Part shown: positions 46,850 through 57,779 of the stretch, in pieces | Numbering within the stretch: position 1 is the first letter of the stretch | How the letters are laid out: the number at the start of each line of letters is the position of its first letter | NCBI GenBank assembly: GCA_930367205.1 | Contig: OV884011.1 | Coordinates: 125,383,910-125,447,909, forward strand | Reading direction: 5' to 3' | Length of the DNA stretch: 64,000 bases | Source of the DNA: Acanthosoma haemorrhoidale | Taxonomy: Eukaryota; Arthropoda; Insecta; Hemiptera; Acanthosomatidae | Notes under the pieces: model-generated | The model's input: only the letters and a program-made list of their open reading frames with translations | Told to the model about the DNA's origin: nothing | The model's database searches: none | Program-made: the position numbers and the translations under genes

Positions 46850-46975
46850 AAATTCTCCACGAATCGTTTTTTTGGTAATTATAAACCCGAGTTTATTTGT
46901 TGTGGTTGACTAGGACTAAACAAATCGTCACCATGTGGAGACACTATATTTAGAAACACTCTAATATATTATTAT
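46850..46975. repeat. Dispersed repeat pair, unit 2
   Basis: Partner of 45550-45680: AATTCTCCAC, AATTATAAACCCGAGTTTAT, GACTAAACAAATCGTCACC and GTGGAGACACTAT correspond in order, with about 75% similarity by eye. Confidence 0.55.
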
Positions 46976-47104
46976 GTTATAGCCAATATAATGACATGGG
47001 AAGGATACAAGTAATAACAATTTAATAATTAGTTGAATCGCAAATTTAGTTGTAAATAAAATTGTTTTAAGAAATAGATATAAATCAACTATCTTAACAC
47101 ATAC

Positions 47105-47440
47105 CAATCTGAATATCGTATAGGATACAGCACTAAAACAGCTCTTATTATTCTAACAGATTATATTAAAAAAAACATGGACCTTATAAAGCCCACAATA
47201 TTAGTAGCCGTTGATTTCAGTCATGCATTCAATAGTGTACATCGTGAATTACTATGCCGATTGAGCATCAAGTATCGCGAATTTAAACATTAATGTAAAC
47301 CAATTCAGTGTGAAGCATGGAATAAAATTAAATCCAGAAAAATGCACGATTACTCAAAAAAATGTCTAAAATTAATATCAGCCAAATAAAAAGCAACAGT
47401 GTATCATTAGAATATAGTCAAAAAGTTAAATCTATAGCTA
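47105..47440 (+). pseudogene. Non-LTR reverse transcriptase relic (CR1/Jockey-like)
   Basis: SEYRIGYSTKTALIILTDYI (about 47110-47170) resembles the F..GHSTxTAL...TD.I motif. TILVAVDFSHAFNSVHRELL (about 47198-47258) holds the first catalytic Asp region (usually LLDFSKAFDSVHH). After a deletion that removes the FADD box, VKHGIKLNPEKCTI (about 47313-47355) matches the W....GL.LN..K block. Several frames are needed, so it is dead. Confidence 0.68.
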
Positions 47441-49042
47441 GATAACTTTAAATCAGCGATATTGAGAACCTACTTTTGTCACTAATCCTTAACGATGTTA
47501 AACAGTTTAAACCAAACACATAAATTTCAAAAGTTAAGAGGTTATTTATACTGAAGTTATATTTAAATGGCTTATTTCTGAATGGTAGTGATATCTGATC
47601 ATAAGTAAGATTGGGGATGGCCGTATTCGTAGCAGGCCTCGTGGCCGTTTAGTTAATTAGAATTGAATGGGACTGATCCATTGTAAAACATGCAATTCAT
47701 GCTCAGTGTCTGACCGAATTCCTCAGAGTAATTGCGGGAGTAAATAAATAAAAATCTGACTCGAATCGTATTTGAACAGATTCAAAAATCATGTTGTATT
47801 TCATACTTGGCTGTGGTCTAAGTATATACCTTTAATAAATAAATTATGTTAGTCAAATCCATTTTTGAGTTTTTCCAATTTTCATTATTATTGGGAAATA
47901 TTTTAATTAAGTCAACACATAAAGAGTAAATGAAATAAAGGGCATATATCGTGAAGCAAAACTATCGAGAGATCGTTTAAGTGCTAATAAAATACAAATT
48001 GTTAATAACTAGCATATTGATTAGGGAAACGGCAAAAATGGCCTGGGCATTCGAGAGTCAGTGAATTATCTCTTGAAACCTAATTTTTCGGAGCATTTTT
48101 ACATTTCCGTTCGCTTAACCTCCTTTAATAAGTCCTTTAATAATTGTAAGTGAAGCAGGACAAACTATTTGTTTGGTCAGAATAACCCGATTTGTAATGT
48201 CATACAGATAGACTTACAGACGAATAATGATAGCTCTGGTTTTATTTCAAATTAAATTTCAGCTTCACCACTAAAATTTATAAGCTTAAAGCTAAGTCAA
48301 CAAGAATTAAGGCAACAGTAACAAAATCACTTTAAGGAGTATATCACTGTTGCCCTAATTAAAACTATCGCCTGTACCCGACCAAGTCCCAAAATGTGTT
48401 GATGGCTTGGTTTTTCTCTTATCGAAACCAAGAGTCTCTCTACGAAGACCCGTAAGATCTATTTTTTTAGATTTTGATTGATTGATCACCCTGTAGGGGG
48501 AGGGGACACTTATCTATAAAATTCCAGTTTTTCTTTTAACACCCTTTGTGCATCCCCCGAAATAGTGATCAGGAAAAATATTATGTAATAACTATTCCTT
48601 TTATGACGTTGCTACCGACCACCACTTTGTAATGACAAAACTTCTGGGGGGGGGATTTCAGTTATTCCATTTTATAGTTTATTTTTAGTTTAAGGCAACG
48701 ATGATATGCGAGACTAACAAATATGTTTTAAGATTTACTTGTTACACTGCGTCTCTGATCCACAATCAAATTTAACTTTAAATTAACTTATAGAAACGAT
48801 ATATTAATAAATATAATTGAAAAGTATCGGGGTATGGTTAATATATGATAATACTACGTAAATAGCAAACGATTCTCTGTACCTTTAAATAGACCACATA
48901 GTAATCTCCTTTGAATAATTGTTGCTCAGGCGATTTTTCTGAGGTTATATGAAATCAAAATATTGGAAACCGACTAGGCCATGGGTTTGCAATAGTGGCT
49001 AATCAGGAAGCGCACCTGTCCGCATGTTGTTTTTTTTTACAG
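47441..49042. other. AT-rich DNA up to a splice-acceptor-like tract
   Basis: A G-run (eight G at about 48646-48653) and ordinary AT-rich DNA. The last bases form TTGTTTTTTTTTACAG (49027-49042), a strong polypyrimidine-AG acceptor pattern. Confidence 0.45.
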
Positions 49043-49255
49043 GATTTATCAGACATTTTTTCGGAGGGAGCCATACATGGTCATTATATTTGTTTCAAAA
49101 ATAAACGGTACAAAACATTTTTTGATGTGTTATCCAACTGTATCTCGAGAGTAGATGTTGCATCCATAAAAATTGTTTATGACAAATCAAGAAACACGCA
49201 TATAGAATACAAATTACTTGATAAAATCATTTTCCTCTTCAAAATGATAAAATAA
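49043..49255 (+). CDS. Possible terminal exon of an unknown gene
   Basis: Directly after the acceptor-like TTTTTTTTTACAG, a frame runs 70 codons to TAA at 49253 and is followed after 12 bases by AATAAA (49268-49273). The predicted protein is not low-complexity: DLSDIFSEGAIHGHYICFKN, then KTFFDVLSNCISRVDVASIK, IVYDKSRNTHIEYKLLDKI and a basic, hydrophobic end. Acceptor, frame and poly-A signal in register make a coherent last exon, but I cannot name it. The spacing of hydrophobics loosely recalls a doublecortin-type fold, which is speculation. It does not resemble the AcCoAS C-terminus, so it would be another gene. Confidence 0.33.
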   Translation, partial: DLSDIFSEGAIHGHYICFKNKRYKTFFDVLSNCISRVDVASIKIVYDKSRNTHIEYKLLDKIIFLFKMIK

Positions 49256-49440
49256 TGCTTTAATTTTAATAAAAAAGATGGGAATTTATCGAATGAAATG
49301 TTATTTGATATAAACCTCCATCTTACTGTTCATTTGCTTGGACGTTGAATATTATAGCAATTATATATATAGCCGATTCGTTCTTGCCCCTTGAGAATAA
49401 AGCAATTCACGGCAAACAGTGAACTGAAAAATCCCAGAAA

Positions 49441-49464
49441 CTGTAACGAGGCGAGCCGTTACAG
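49441..49464. repeat. Perfect 8-bp hairpin
   Basis: CTGTAACG and CGTTACAG flank an 8-base loop. It sits in a GC-richer patch (49430-49690) without recognised coding, possibly the edge of an unidentified repeat. Confidence 0.6.
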
Positions 49465-50239
49465 GGGCTTAGGGAGTCGTCACGATCATTATCGATGCCA
49501 TTACACTGTCGGAATGACATCGTTAACGGTTGTGTAAGGTGTTCCCGACAGCTAGTGATCGGATTACATAAATAAAGGGATTTGCTGGCCAGCACGTGTA
49601 CAAGGTCCAATCATCACCGTTGTGCCGTCGTCAGAGCTAGTTAGCAGGCAAGGATATTGCCCCTCATGTTAGGGGACTATGACGTACTTTGTAATTAATT
49701 CAGGCTACTACACTTCCTATCGACACGCCGTTATATTCCTCTTGTTATATGTACGTGCACGTATTATTTGCCGTATTTTATAGTAGGAAGTAATATGTGA
49801 GAAATTAAACTCACCGAATTAAACCCTCACGGCACGTAAAGTATGAATAAGTCCCATACATTTTGAAAAATTTTAGTGGAATCTCGATTTTCCCATTCGC
49901 GAGAACACGGAACAACGACGTTTTATTTATTTTTTTTAATTTGTGCTCACGAATAATGAATTTACGGTATTCTGCCCCTGGACATTTAAGTTATTGCCAA
50001 GGTTGGAGAGAAGGGAACTATAAGGTACGGAGATCTGCCTACCTTTTTTATACGACGGGAGCTGTAATAATGACTTTTTCTTACTAAAGTAGCATTAAAA
50101 TTATATATATTTGTTTCATTGTTGTTTGGTTTATTTGTTTCAAAACCCTTTGTTGTGGCCACCTTTTAATTGCAAATAATTAGAAGTTCCCCTCTTATCG
50201 GATCAGAAAATGTCTATCTATGTTTCTATATGTTTAATA
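49465..50239. other. Unassigned DNA
   Basis: GC-richer up to about 49690, then AT-rich. Open frames lack motifs. Confidence 0.4.
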
Positions 50240-50960
50240 AAGCTTATGAGGTCAGGTGGAGATGGGAGAGAAGCTAGTGCGGGAAACAGCCGAAGATGGG
50301 GAGCCATCCCAACCACGGCTGGCCTGCCTATATAAACCCCGCGTCTAAGAGCGTAAAGTAGAACTTACCAAACCGGCACCTTGACCACTTCTCTCTCTGC
50401 ACTGGCGCTTGCTGCTCTACTCAAAACCATGGTCTTCTAATTCAACTACCTCTGCATCTCTCTCTCCTAACCTCGCTATGTTTTAGTCCGGCGTTGTCAG
50501 GCCCCACACCTTCCTAGTGGGAATCTCTGCCTTCGTCTCGCTAAAACTAGGACTTCCTTGGGAGAGACCTCTCCCTCGCGGACGACGGTTGCCGTTGCCC
50601 TACAAACTTACCTAGTAGTGTCTCCCACGGCAATCCGGTCTGCTTTTCTCCGGTTCACACTCGCCTTTGGGATCCGGACGGTTTTCGCCTACCCTTTGAT
50701 ATCCCGAGTGTGAATTCGTGGTCATTCCAAGACCACATATACTACCTATAAACCTACCCTGTTCCTCTTCTTCTGAACATAGTGCACTGAGGGGCACACC
50801 TTCTAAGATCTTATGGAGTCAGATCAAAACCGACTAGGCCGGCGGCTAGGGTGAAAGACCACCGGCCCACCCGCTTTATCTCTTTATTGGCGCTTGCCGG
50901 ACAGTGCCTAGAGGTTGAAGTGACCAAAGCCCGCGGCAGGCGTTTCCTCCCCACTTTGGG
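50240..50960 (+). mobile_element. LTR-like remnant with TATA box and primer-binding-site-like sequence
   Basis: A 700-bp island of balanced composition with promoter-like layout: TATATAAA at 50329-50336, pyrimidine-rich transcribed region, AACATAGTGCACTGAGGGGC (about 50779) as in the LTR inserted at 21298 (AACATAGTGCATTG), and TGGCGCTTGCCGGACAG from 50888. The last resembles a gypsy-type primer-binding site (TGGCG start) and parallels TGGCGACGGACAG at 62222. I read it as an LTR ending near 50887 plus some leader of a decayed gypsy-type element. No gag or pol follows. Confidence 0.5.
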
Positions 50961-51597
50961 GATATTTGACAATATCTAGCCCGACATCCTTTATTCAACG
51001 CATACATAGTGAGTTACAGATTCCTTAAACTGGAATCTTTACATAAATGTACATCGTGCTAATTATATTTACTGTAGCGTAGCTACATTTTATCTAATGT
51101 GTGAGGTTTAGAGAATTTTTCTATAGTAGGCTGACGACGAAGTTTCGAGTTTCTAAGGAAAGTTAATTAAGAAAATATTAATCAGGGTAGCAAGATCATT
51201 AATTTTATGGGAATGATGATCGGAAAATATTAATTTTTTGGCAATTTATGAATGGACCTACATTACATTTTGGGTGATTTCTTTTATTTTTAACACTATC
51301 GGGGACTGCCGTGTAATATATAATATAATGCTTCTAAATAGATCACAGGTTGACGTAGGATTCGCTTCGGCAGTTTTATACTTTACAAATAGCATATTAT
51401 TACTCAGGACACCGAGATATTTAAGATATATAAATATATCTTTCATGCAAGCTAATTAATGAGGATATGACACTCATGTTTTGAGGAAATATAATTACTT
51501 TTCTGCCTTCCCAATGTCAAATATATTTAGGAATATTCCCTACGATATCCAGTTTTTGTTTTATTTGCAGAGATAGTAATTTTATTGCCATCATTCT

Positions 51598-51628
<31 letters not shown>

Positions 51629-52518
51629 ATGCTCGGGTCATCCCATATCTAATTAGCAAACAAACATAAATTAAGATCTTTGGACCCTTACTATCTTTCC
51701 TTTTTTTTTTTAAAGGGAAAAAGTATATATAGTTTACTATCTTTGATCACCATTAAACTTACGATTTGTGTTGGTTCAATAGATGGTAGAAGAATGCTTT
51801 TCTAATGATTTTCGAAAATTTTCTGATTTTATGTTTTGGCAGCCAAACTATGATAAGACAGGCTGGCCCGTGGGATGATCTTAAGAATCCCAATTTCGAT
51901 CGATGCTTTTCGTAATTTTCACCAAAATTAACTGATTAAACCAAGAATCAGTGGCTTCGCATTTTTGTAGTATCAAATTTTAACGGTCTTAAATTTTGTT
52001 ACATCAATTATGATCTAATTTATATTTATGAAATAATTGGAATTAACGATCAAGATCTTTGAATTAATCTGCTCTGTATCTTCCTCTCTGCATATAAAAC
52101 AATTCGTTTTATTTGTAAAACCATCTGTGTCACGGAACATCAACTTTTCACAAAAATGACAAAACTGCTAAATAAATATTGAACAAAAAAACAAACTATC
52201 CGAAATCACGCAGTTTATGGGTAGAGAAATGTTTAACGTCCAGGAGAAGTAGGCTACCTAATATTTATAAAATTGGCTTTTTCTTTGTATTATTTGTGAG
52301 CTATTCGCCATCCAAAACGCCGTATTATCCAAAACATATAAAGTGTTAATAATGGGTCACTGACAATACCATTAATGTTTCAAATTAGATATTCAGGATT
52401 CGATCATTTTGACGGCTGCTATTTTAGAACAGTAAGCCAGACAGACCAACATCTAGTCATCGCACGATTCCCCCGAACCTGTTTCAAGTAAGGACAAGAA
52501 AATATTTTGATATAACTT
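50961..52518. other. AT-rich DNA
   Basis: Contains a palindrome TGTAGCGTAGCTACA (about 51073-51087) and an (AT)n run at about 51600-51616. No gene is recognised. Confidence 0.5.
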
Positions 52519-53490
52519 CTTTATTGTGCTAAAAATACAATCTGCCTTATTAGGCAATAAGTAATTGAGATAAATGTTCTCATTCATTCCATATTTACAA
52601 TTCATCATTCACTTGCTCATTCATACAATATTTACAAACAGCCCAGAGGCCTCCCAAATCCACATGGTTGTCACATCCCTCGCATCCGAAAGAGGAAGCG
52701 GAGTCTTGGGAAGCCACACACGCTCCTCAGTCAGCCGCGTCATCGGATACGAGCCAGAGGAGGCTGACGAAGAGCGCGAAAGCCACATACGCTCAGGGCA
52801 TTATTGGAGAAACAGGCCATTGCCAGGACTCCCACTGTCACGCATTTATAAGGATGAGTGGTGCAGTGCTACGGGATTAGGGTGGGTGGATAGGTTACTA
52901 TAGAATGTCATGAAGTTGGAAGGGATGACTTTAAGAATCTAAGGTATATTAAGATCGTTATGAATGGTGTTGTGGCCACCTCTTAATTTTTTTAAATATT
53001 ATAAAAATTCTCTATTGTGCTAAAATTACAATCTGCCTTATTATAGGCAATAAGTAATTAAGATAAATGCTCTCATTCATACCATATTTACAATTCATCA
53101 TTCACTCGCTCATTCATACAATATTTACAGACAGCCCAGAGGCCTCCCAAATCCACATGAAAGAGAAAGCGGAGTCTTGGGAAGTCCCCCACGCTCCTCC
53201 GTCAGCCGCGTCACCGGATACTAGACAGTGGAGGGTGACCAAGAGCGCGAGAGCCACAGACGCTCAGGACATGATTGGAGAAACTGGCCATGGCCAGGAC
53301 TCCCACTGTCACGCGATTATAGCAGGTCACGAGGCCACTGCCGTTTCAGTCTCCGAGGAGGATTATAGGGATGAGTGGCGCAGTGCAATGACTGTGCTAC
53401 AGGATTAGGGTGGTTGGAAAGGCTACTGTGGAATTTCATAAACTTGGAAGGGATGAGTTCTAGAATGTAGGGTATATTAAAGTCGGTATG
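52519..53490 (-). repeat. Tandem duplicate 3' ends of Jockey family B
   Basis: 52519-52978 repeats 53010-53465 with about 85-90% similarity by eye: ACAATCTGCCTTATTA, TTTACAATTCATCATTCAC, CAGAGGCCTCCCAAATCCA and GGAAGGGATGA recur in order. It could be tandem duplication or a short, 5'-truncated second insertion directly behind the first. Confidence 0.85.
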
Positions 53491-55780
53491 AAGGGTTTTG
53501 TTGCTGATATAATAAGGGGCATTTACTATTGTTCTCAGGACTTTTGATTGAAAGGATTGGATAAGCTTGATGTTCGACTTTTTTGCTGTCCCCCATAGCT
53601 CTATTCCGTATGTCCAGATTGGTTTAAGTATAACTTTGTAGATTAGTAGTTTATTTTCTATTGAGAGATGGGATGTCCTTTGAAGTAGTCTGTATAGTTG
53701 TCCAAAGCGTCTGTTTAGTTCTTGTCTTTTTAGTCTCGTATGTGGGTTCCAGGTCAGTCGTTTGTCGAGATGGAACCCTAATTACCGTACTGTCTCGGAT
53801 ACAGGGAGACGAGAATTAAAATAAACTAGTGGACAAGTCTTGCGACAAAGGGTGAAGGTAATGTGGGAACATTTTGCTTCATTAACTTTGATCCGCCATT
53901 GGTTACTCGATCTCGTCAAGGTGTTTTCGAAGGTTATGGGATGCTATGTTGGGGTCTGGGTGGGATGACAAGACTGCAGTGTCATCTGCAAATGTGACCA
54001 AGAAGGTATTGGGAGTAGAGGGGACATCAGCGGTGTATAGGTTATAGAGGATGTGGGACAGGACACTGCCCTGTGGAACTCCTGCATTTATGGGATAGTA
54101 GTTATAATATTCTAAACCACAGCGGACTTGGAAGAAGCAGTTTGAAAGGTAGGACTGTAGGATTAGGAAAAGGGTCTGTGGTAAATATCTTTTGAGCTTG
54201 TAGAGCAAACCTGCGTGCCAAACCCTGTCAAAAGCTTGAGCTATATCAAGAAAGGCAGCAGTGCAATACTGTTTGGTTTCAAGGGCTGAGGAGATGTGAT
54301 AAACAACGCAAAGGCCTTGTTGAGCAGTGAAATGTCGTTGGCGGAAATCAAACTGGTGTGTGGGAAAAAGGTTTTTGGATTCAACGTTGAAACGTTAAAC
54401 GTTTGGAGTAGACGTTTTAGTAGGAATTTCTCAAATATTTTTGAGAGGATAGGGAGTAGGCTAATTGGACGGTAAGATGAGGCGTCATTGGGTGGTTTAC
54501 CGGGTTTGGCGAATAGGACAATAATGGAATGTTTCCAGAGGAGAGGAAAGTGCGTCGTTCGGATAATGCAATTATATATGTAAGTTAGAAAGGTTATGGC
54601 TTTAGAAGGAAGTTGTTTGAGAATTTGAGGAGTAAGGAAATCATATCCAGGGGATTTTCGGTAAGGTAAGTTTTTCAGAAGGTATTTGACATCAGAGGGA
54701 TTAACGGCTTTTGGTGGAAGAGAGAGAGGAATAGGTGAAGTTACGAAATATTCCACAGTTGTGCTGTGAGTATGGTTCTGATGAGAAAGGCGAGGTGTGA
54801 AAGTATGGGTAAGATGCAAAGCAAATTCCTCCAACCTATCCCTATCCGAAGCCGCCCAGGACCCATCATTACGACGGAGTGGGTGTGAAACAGGTTAATA
54901 CTTTAGGATTTTTTTGGTTACATTCCACAAGGAGTTATCCCTGGTAGACAGAGAGGAGAGGTAGGAATTGAAAGAATCGGAACGGAAGGATGCCAATCGC
55001 CCCTTTACCAATTGGCAGTACTGATTGTACGAGCGGCGATCAGCAGGATGCCGGGATCTTTGCCAAACTGTTCTGTAGCGGCGTTTGGATTGGATTAGAT
55101 CTTTGAGATGCTGAGGTAAACGATTATGATTGTGGATTTTTGGGTGGCGATGGGGTGACGATGCCTTCCAAGCCGACCTCTGGATCAGAGTAGTGAAGGA
55201 ATATTATAATATGATATTATAAGCAGTCAACTGGGCCCCTAATAAATGAAGGAGGAGGCAGTTTGTGAATTGGTCTTAGGGAAATGGTTAATAATAAAGG
55301 ACTATGATCAAAAGAGAGGTCATCGAAGCGCGTGAGTGAATAGTTTAGTGTTCCTAAACTATTGTGGAAAAAGAAGTCAAGGAGATCAGGATTTCGGTTG
55401 GGATCAGATGGCCAATAGGTGGCTGTGTCAGGAGTGTAGTGGAGCAATGTTTCCGTGTGAGTGCAGACAGCAAAAGCACGTCCTCGTGTATTCGTGGCTC
55501 TTGACCCCCAATGTTGGTGCTTCGCATTAAAGTCCCCAACCACAAGGAAACGGTGTCCGATGGAGTCTAGAAAGGAGATGAATTGGGAGTCGGAAATAGA
55601 TTTATTGGGAGGGCAGTACACTGATGCTAGAGTAAGGGGAAAAGTGAAGGTGGTGATTGACACTGCAGTGGATTGAAGTAAATCATGTGCTACCAAAGGA
55701 ACCAAAGGAAAAAAAAGCACTGTTGGACCGCCGAAGCCTGGAGACAGATGGACGTGATCGAACCCGAGCCCCCCTGACGG
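52519..55780 (-). mobile_element. Jockey-like family B element (5'-truncated, dead)
   Basis: Runs right to left: partial endonuclease (55846-55217), linker, RT (54834-53900), C-terminal region (to about 53470) and 3' UTR. Its right part abuts a Tc1 element at about 55850, with unclear sequence at 55700-55860. The 3' UTR appears twice in tandem (53010-53490 and 52519-52978), each ending in an AATAAAG-type signal. A second fragment of the family lies at 46303-46610. Confidence 0.85.
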
Positions 55781-55846
55781 GGACTGAAGATCTACACCCA
55801 GCCGAGAGATCGAGGCCGATCTCCCGGCCGACTCAACCGAAGCCAC
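53470..55846 (-). pseudogene. Jockey-type ORF2 of family B, broken
   Basis: Endonuclease part (55846-55217, open 209 codons): SVYCPPN, FLVVGDFNAKHQHWGSRATN and SFDHSPLLL, the last being the SDHxPI-type active-site motif with Ser-Phe-Asp-His; the first third of the domain is missing. A linker (DLIQSKRRYRTVWQRSRHPA, about 55110) follows. RT: LPYRKSPGYDFLTPQILKQL (about 54675), WKHSIIVLFAKPGKP, ASSYRPISLLPILSKIFEKF, then after a frame change near 54240 NAGVPQGSVLSHILYNLYTA (about 54085) and TFADDTAVLSSH (about 53990), the catalytic box. The C-terminus (KTLHTDFNIPYILELIPSKF, about 53490) is recognisable. Frameshifts at about 55210, 54835, 54240 and 53900 inactivate it. Confidence 0.85.
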
Positions 55847-55864
55847 ATGACCCCTTCTACCTAC

Positions 55865-56604
55865 TTAGGTACTACGCTGAACGCGATCTTATTCGTCTTC
55901 CGAGGTTATCCCATAAATGCTCGATAGGGTTCAAATCTGGAGAACGTGCTGGCCAGGCTAAGACCTCAATGTTGTGCTGATGAAGGAACGTCTGAACTAA
56001 GCGAGTGACATGTGGACGTGAATTATCGTGCATTAGAAATCCCAGCCCACACCATTAAGGAACCACGTTGAAAAGGTTGGCTCTGGGGGAAATTACAGGC
56101 TGCATACCTTTCATTTCTTCTTCTCTACACCCTTTCACGCCCGTCTGGAGATCGTAGAGCAAATCTAGATTCATCTGTAAAAAGTACAGCACACCATTCG
56201 TCCATAATCCAATGACTGTGTTCTCGAGCAAAAGCCAGCTGTGTGAGTTCTGGTCCACCTACTGGGCGAAAAGCCATTTGTCCATACTCATTTAATCTTC
56301 TCCGAGCAGTACGTTCAGAAATTTGCACACCTCGAACTTCTTGGAGCTGATGAATCGCTTGAACAACGGTTAGGTGCCGATTTCGTAAAATTCTTAAAGT
56401 AAGAAACCGGTCATCCTGTGGTTCTGTTTCCCTAGGCCGTCCAGAACCGGCCCTTCTATGGTAAGACCCAGTTTCTCGAAAACGCCTGACGGCGTCTCGT
56501 AGAGTTTCATAGGGAACTCCGATGACATTAGCTGCATATATAATGGAACGTCCATCATCAATAAGTGCCACACCACGTGCAACATCCTCAGAACAAAGAG
56601 GCAT
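55865..56604 (-). pseudogene. Tc1-like transposase with internal deletion
   Basis: The start is taken at ATG 56604 (MPLCSEDVARG). The N-terminal helix-turn-helix region includes YETLRDAVRRFRETGSYHRR and GRPRETEP; a second DNA-binding part has HLTVVQAIHQLQEV and ISERTARRRLNEYG. The catalytic domain has VLFTDESRF with the first Asp (about 56195). A stop and frame change follow, and about 45 residues between the MVWxGI region and the second Asp are missing. FLMHDNSRPHVT (about 56040) holds the second Asp, and ARSPDLNPIEHLWD (about 55930-55895) holds the third acidic residue (D34E type). The first 160 codons are open. Tc1 enzymes carry out TA-specific cut and paste. Confidence 0.88.
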
Positions 56605-56886
56605 TTTTAAACTAAAAATTGAGAAAATTAAAACATCGAAGCCGAAAAATAAAAAATTTGCTGCACCAGAACGCAAATGACACTGAATAAACATTTTTAA
56701 TTCCATGGAAAGTAAACATTGGGAACGACAGTCCTTTAATTAAATTAGAGATTATGGGTTACCATCCTCTATATTGACTTATAAATACATATTTATTCAT
56801 AAAAAAAATTGACCAATCCAAAGCAGAAATATTTTGAGATGAAAACATGAAAAAATCAGGTGGGTGGAATTTTTTGCCTGTCAGTG
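55865..56886 (-). mobile_element. Tc1-like transposon, damaged
   Basis: The right end starts CACTGACAGGCAAAAAATTC on the minus strand (outer edge 56886) next to TA, as expected for a Tc1 element inserted at a TA dinucleotide. No matching left end was found; the left side abuts the family B Jockey sequence. Confidence 0.75.
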
Positions 56887-56939
56887 TATATACAATAGAG
56901 TATAGGGTGATTTATCTTATGTAGTTAGCGGTCGCTACA
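56887..56939 (-). mobile_element. LTR 5'-end fragment, same family as the insertion at 21298
   Basis: On the minus strand the segment reads TGTAGCGACCGCTAACTACA...ATAAATCACCCTATACTC up to TATA at the Tc1 border, matching 21298-21350 with few differences. The Tc1 element therefore jumped into this LTR. Confidence 0.85.
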
Positions 56940-57649
56940 GATGGCATATCTTTTATGCAATGAATACCAAACTTACGTATCATTCCAAAATACTGCCCGC
57001 CTCTTCATCTCCTTCATCTCCCTCAACAGAGCCAAAAAACGTTTCTTATCAACTATCGAGAGAGAGCCTTTGAGCAGGCTATGAGCGGCACTCGGAGCGC
57101 TATGGGCCATATTTATGGAGTGGGGGCATCTTTGAATCTTCGCTCAAATAGTTAAATAATAATAATTAATAATTCAAACTTAATATGGCATAATAGGCTT
57201 AATGTGGATTTAAAAAAACCTTTATATGATGAGATTGCAATTTACATTGCCCTTCCAATTTATTCAAGAATAAATTTTTACAAATTGATTAATAAATAAT
57301 TTTACTATTAAGTATTATATATTATAAATTATCCCTCCTCCTAAAAAATAGTAAAAGGGATATGAAGAGGCCATTGATTGTAACCTTGTCGACATTCTGA
57401 AACTCAAATACGAATTATGGATCAGTAGACAGTGTATCCTCTCGGATTAGACAAATATAGATAGAATTTACTCAAGGGAAAATTAAACAATGATTATTAA
57501 TTACGTTTTTAATTTTGGATTTTACCATAATTTTAATTCTTTCATAATGATTCCATGGCTATATAGCGAATTACGGTCAAACATTAAACAAGTTATGGTT
57601 TAACTGCTAGTTGTAGGTTAAGATTAAGTAAACAACGTTTAATATTGTA
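56940..57649. other. AT-rich DNA
   Basis: No gene recognised. A purine-rich and GC-richer patch at about 57055-57115 is unassigned. Confidence 0.5.
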
Positions 57650-57779
57650 TTCCCACAACCAAATAAACACTTATATTTTATAAACGCTGACACCGCGAAT
57701 ATAAGCAACATTTTGAGCACTTGATTTTTGATAGCTGCCGTAAGCGCTTGTGAAATAGAAATATGAACTTGTGGGAAAA
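57650..57779. repeat. Short palindromic dispersed repeat, copy 2
   Basis: 57705-57779 matches the complement of 6060-6137. The right arm GCTTGTGAAATAGAAATATG is kept, while the left arm is reduced to TTCCCACAA (about 57650). Confidence 0.6.

Noticed and set aside
52574..53408. ORFs of 109 and 113 codons on the + strand
   Set aside because: They lie antisense in the duplicated 3' UTR of Jockey family B and differ by frame changes between the copies.
55765..55790. GGGTTCGATC (minus strand) resembling a tRNA T loop
   Set aside because: Flanking bases do not form a T stem and no D or anticodon arm is found.
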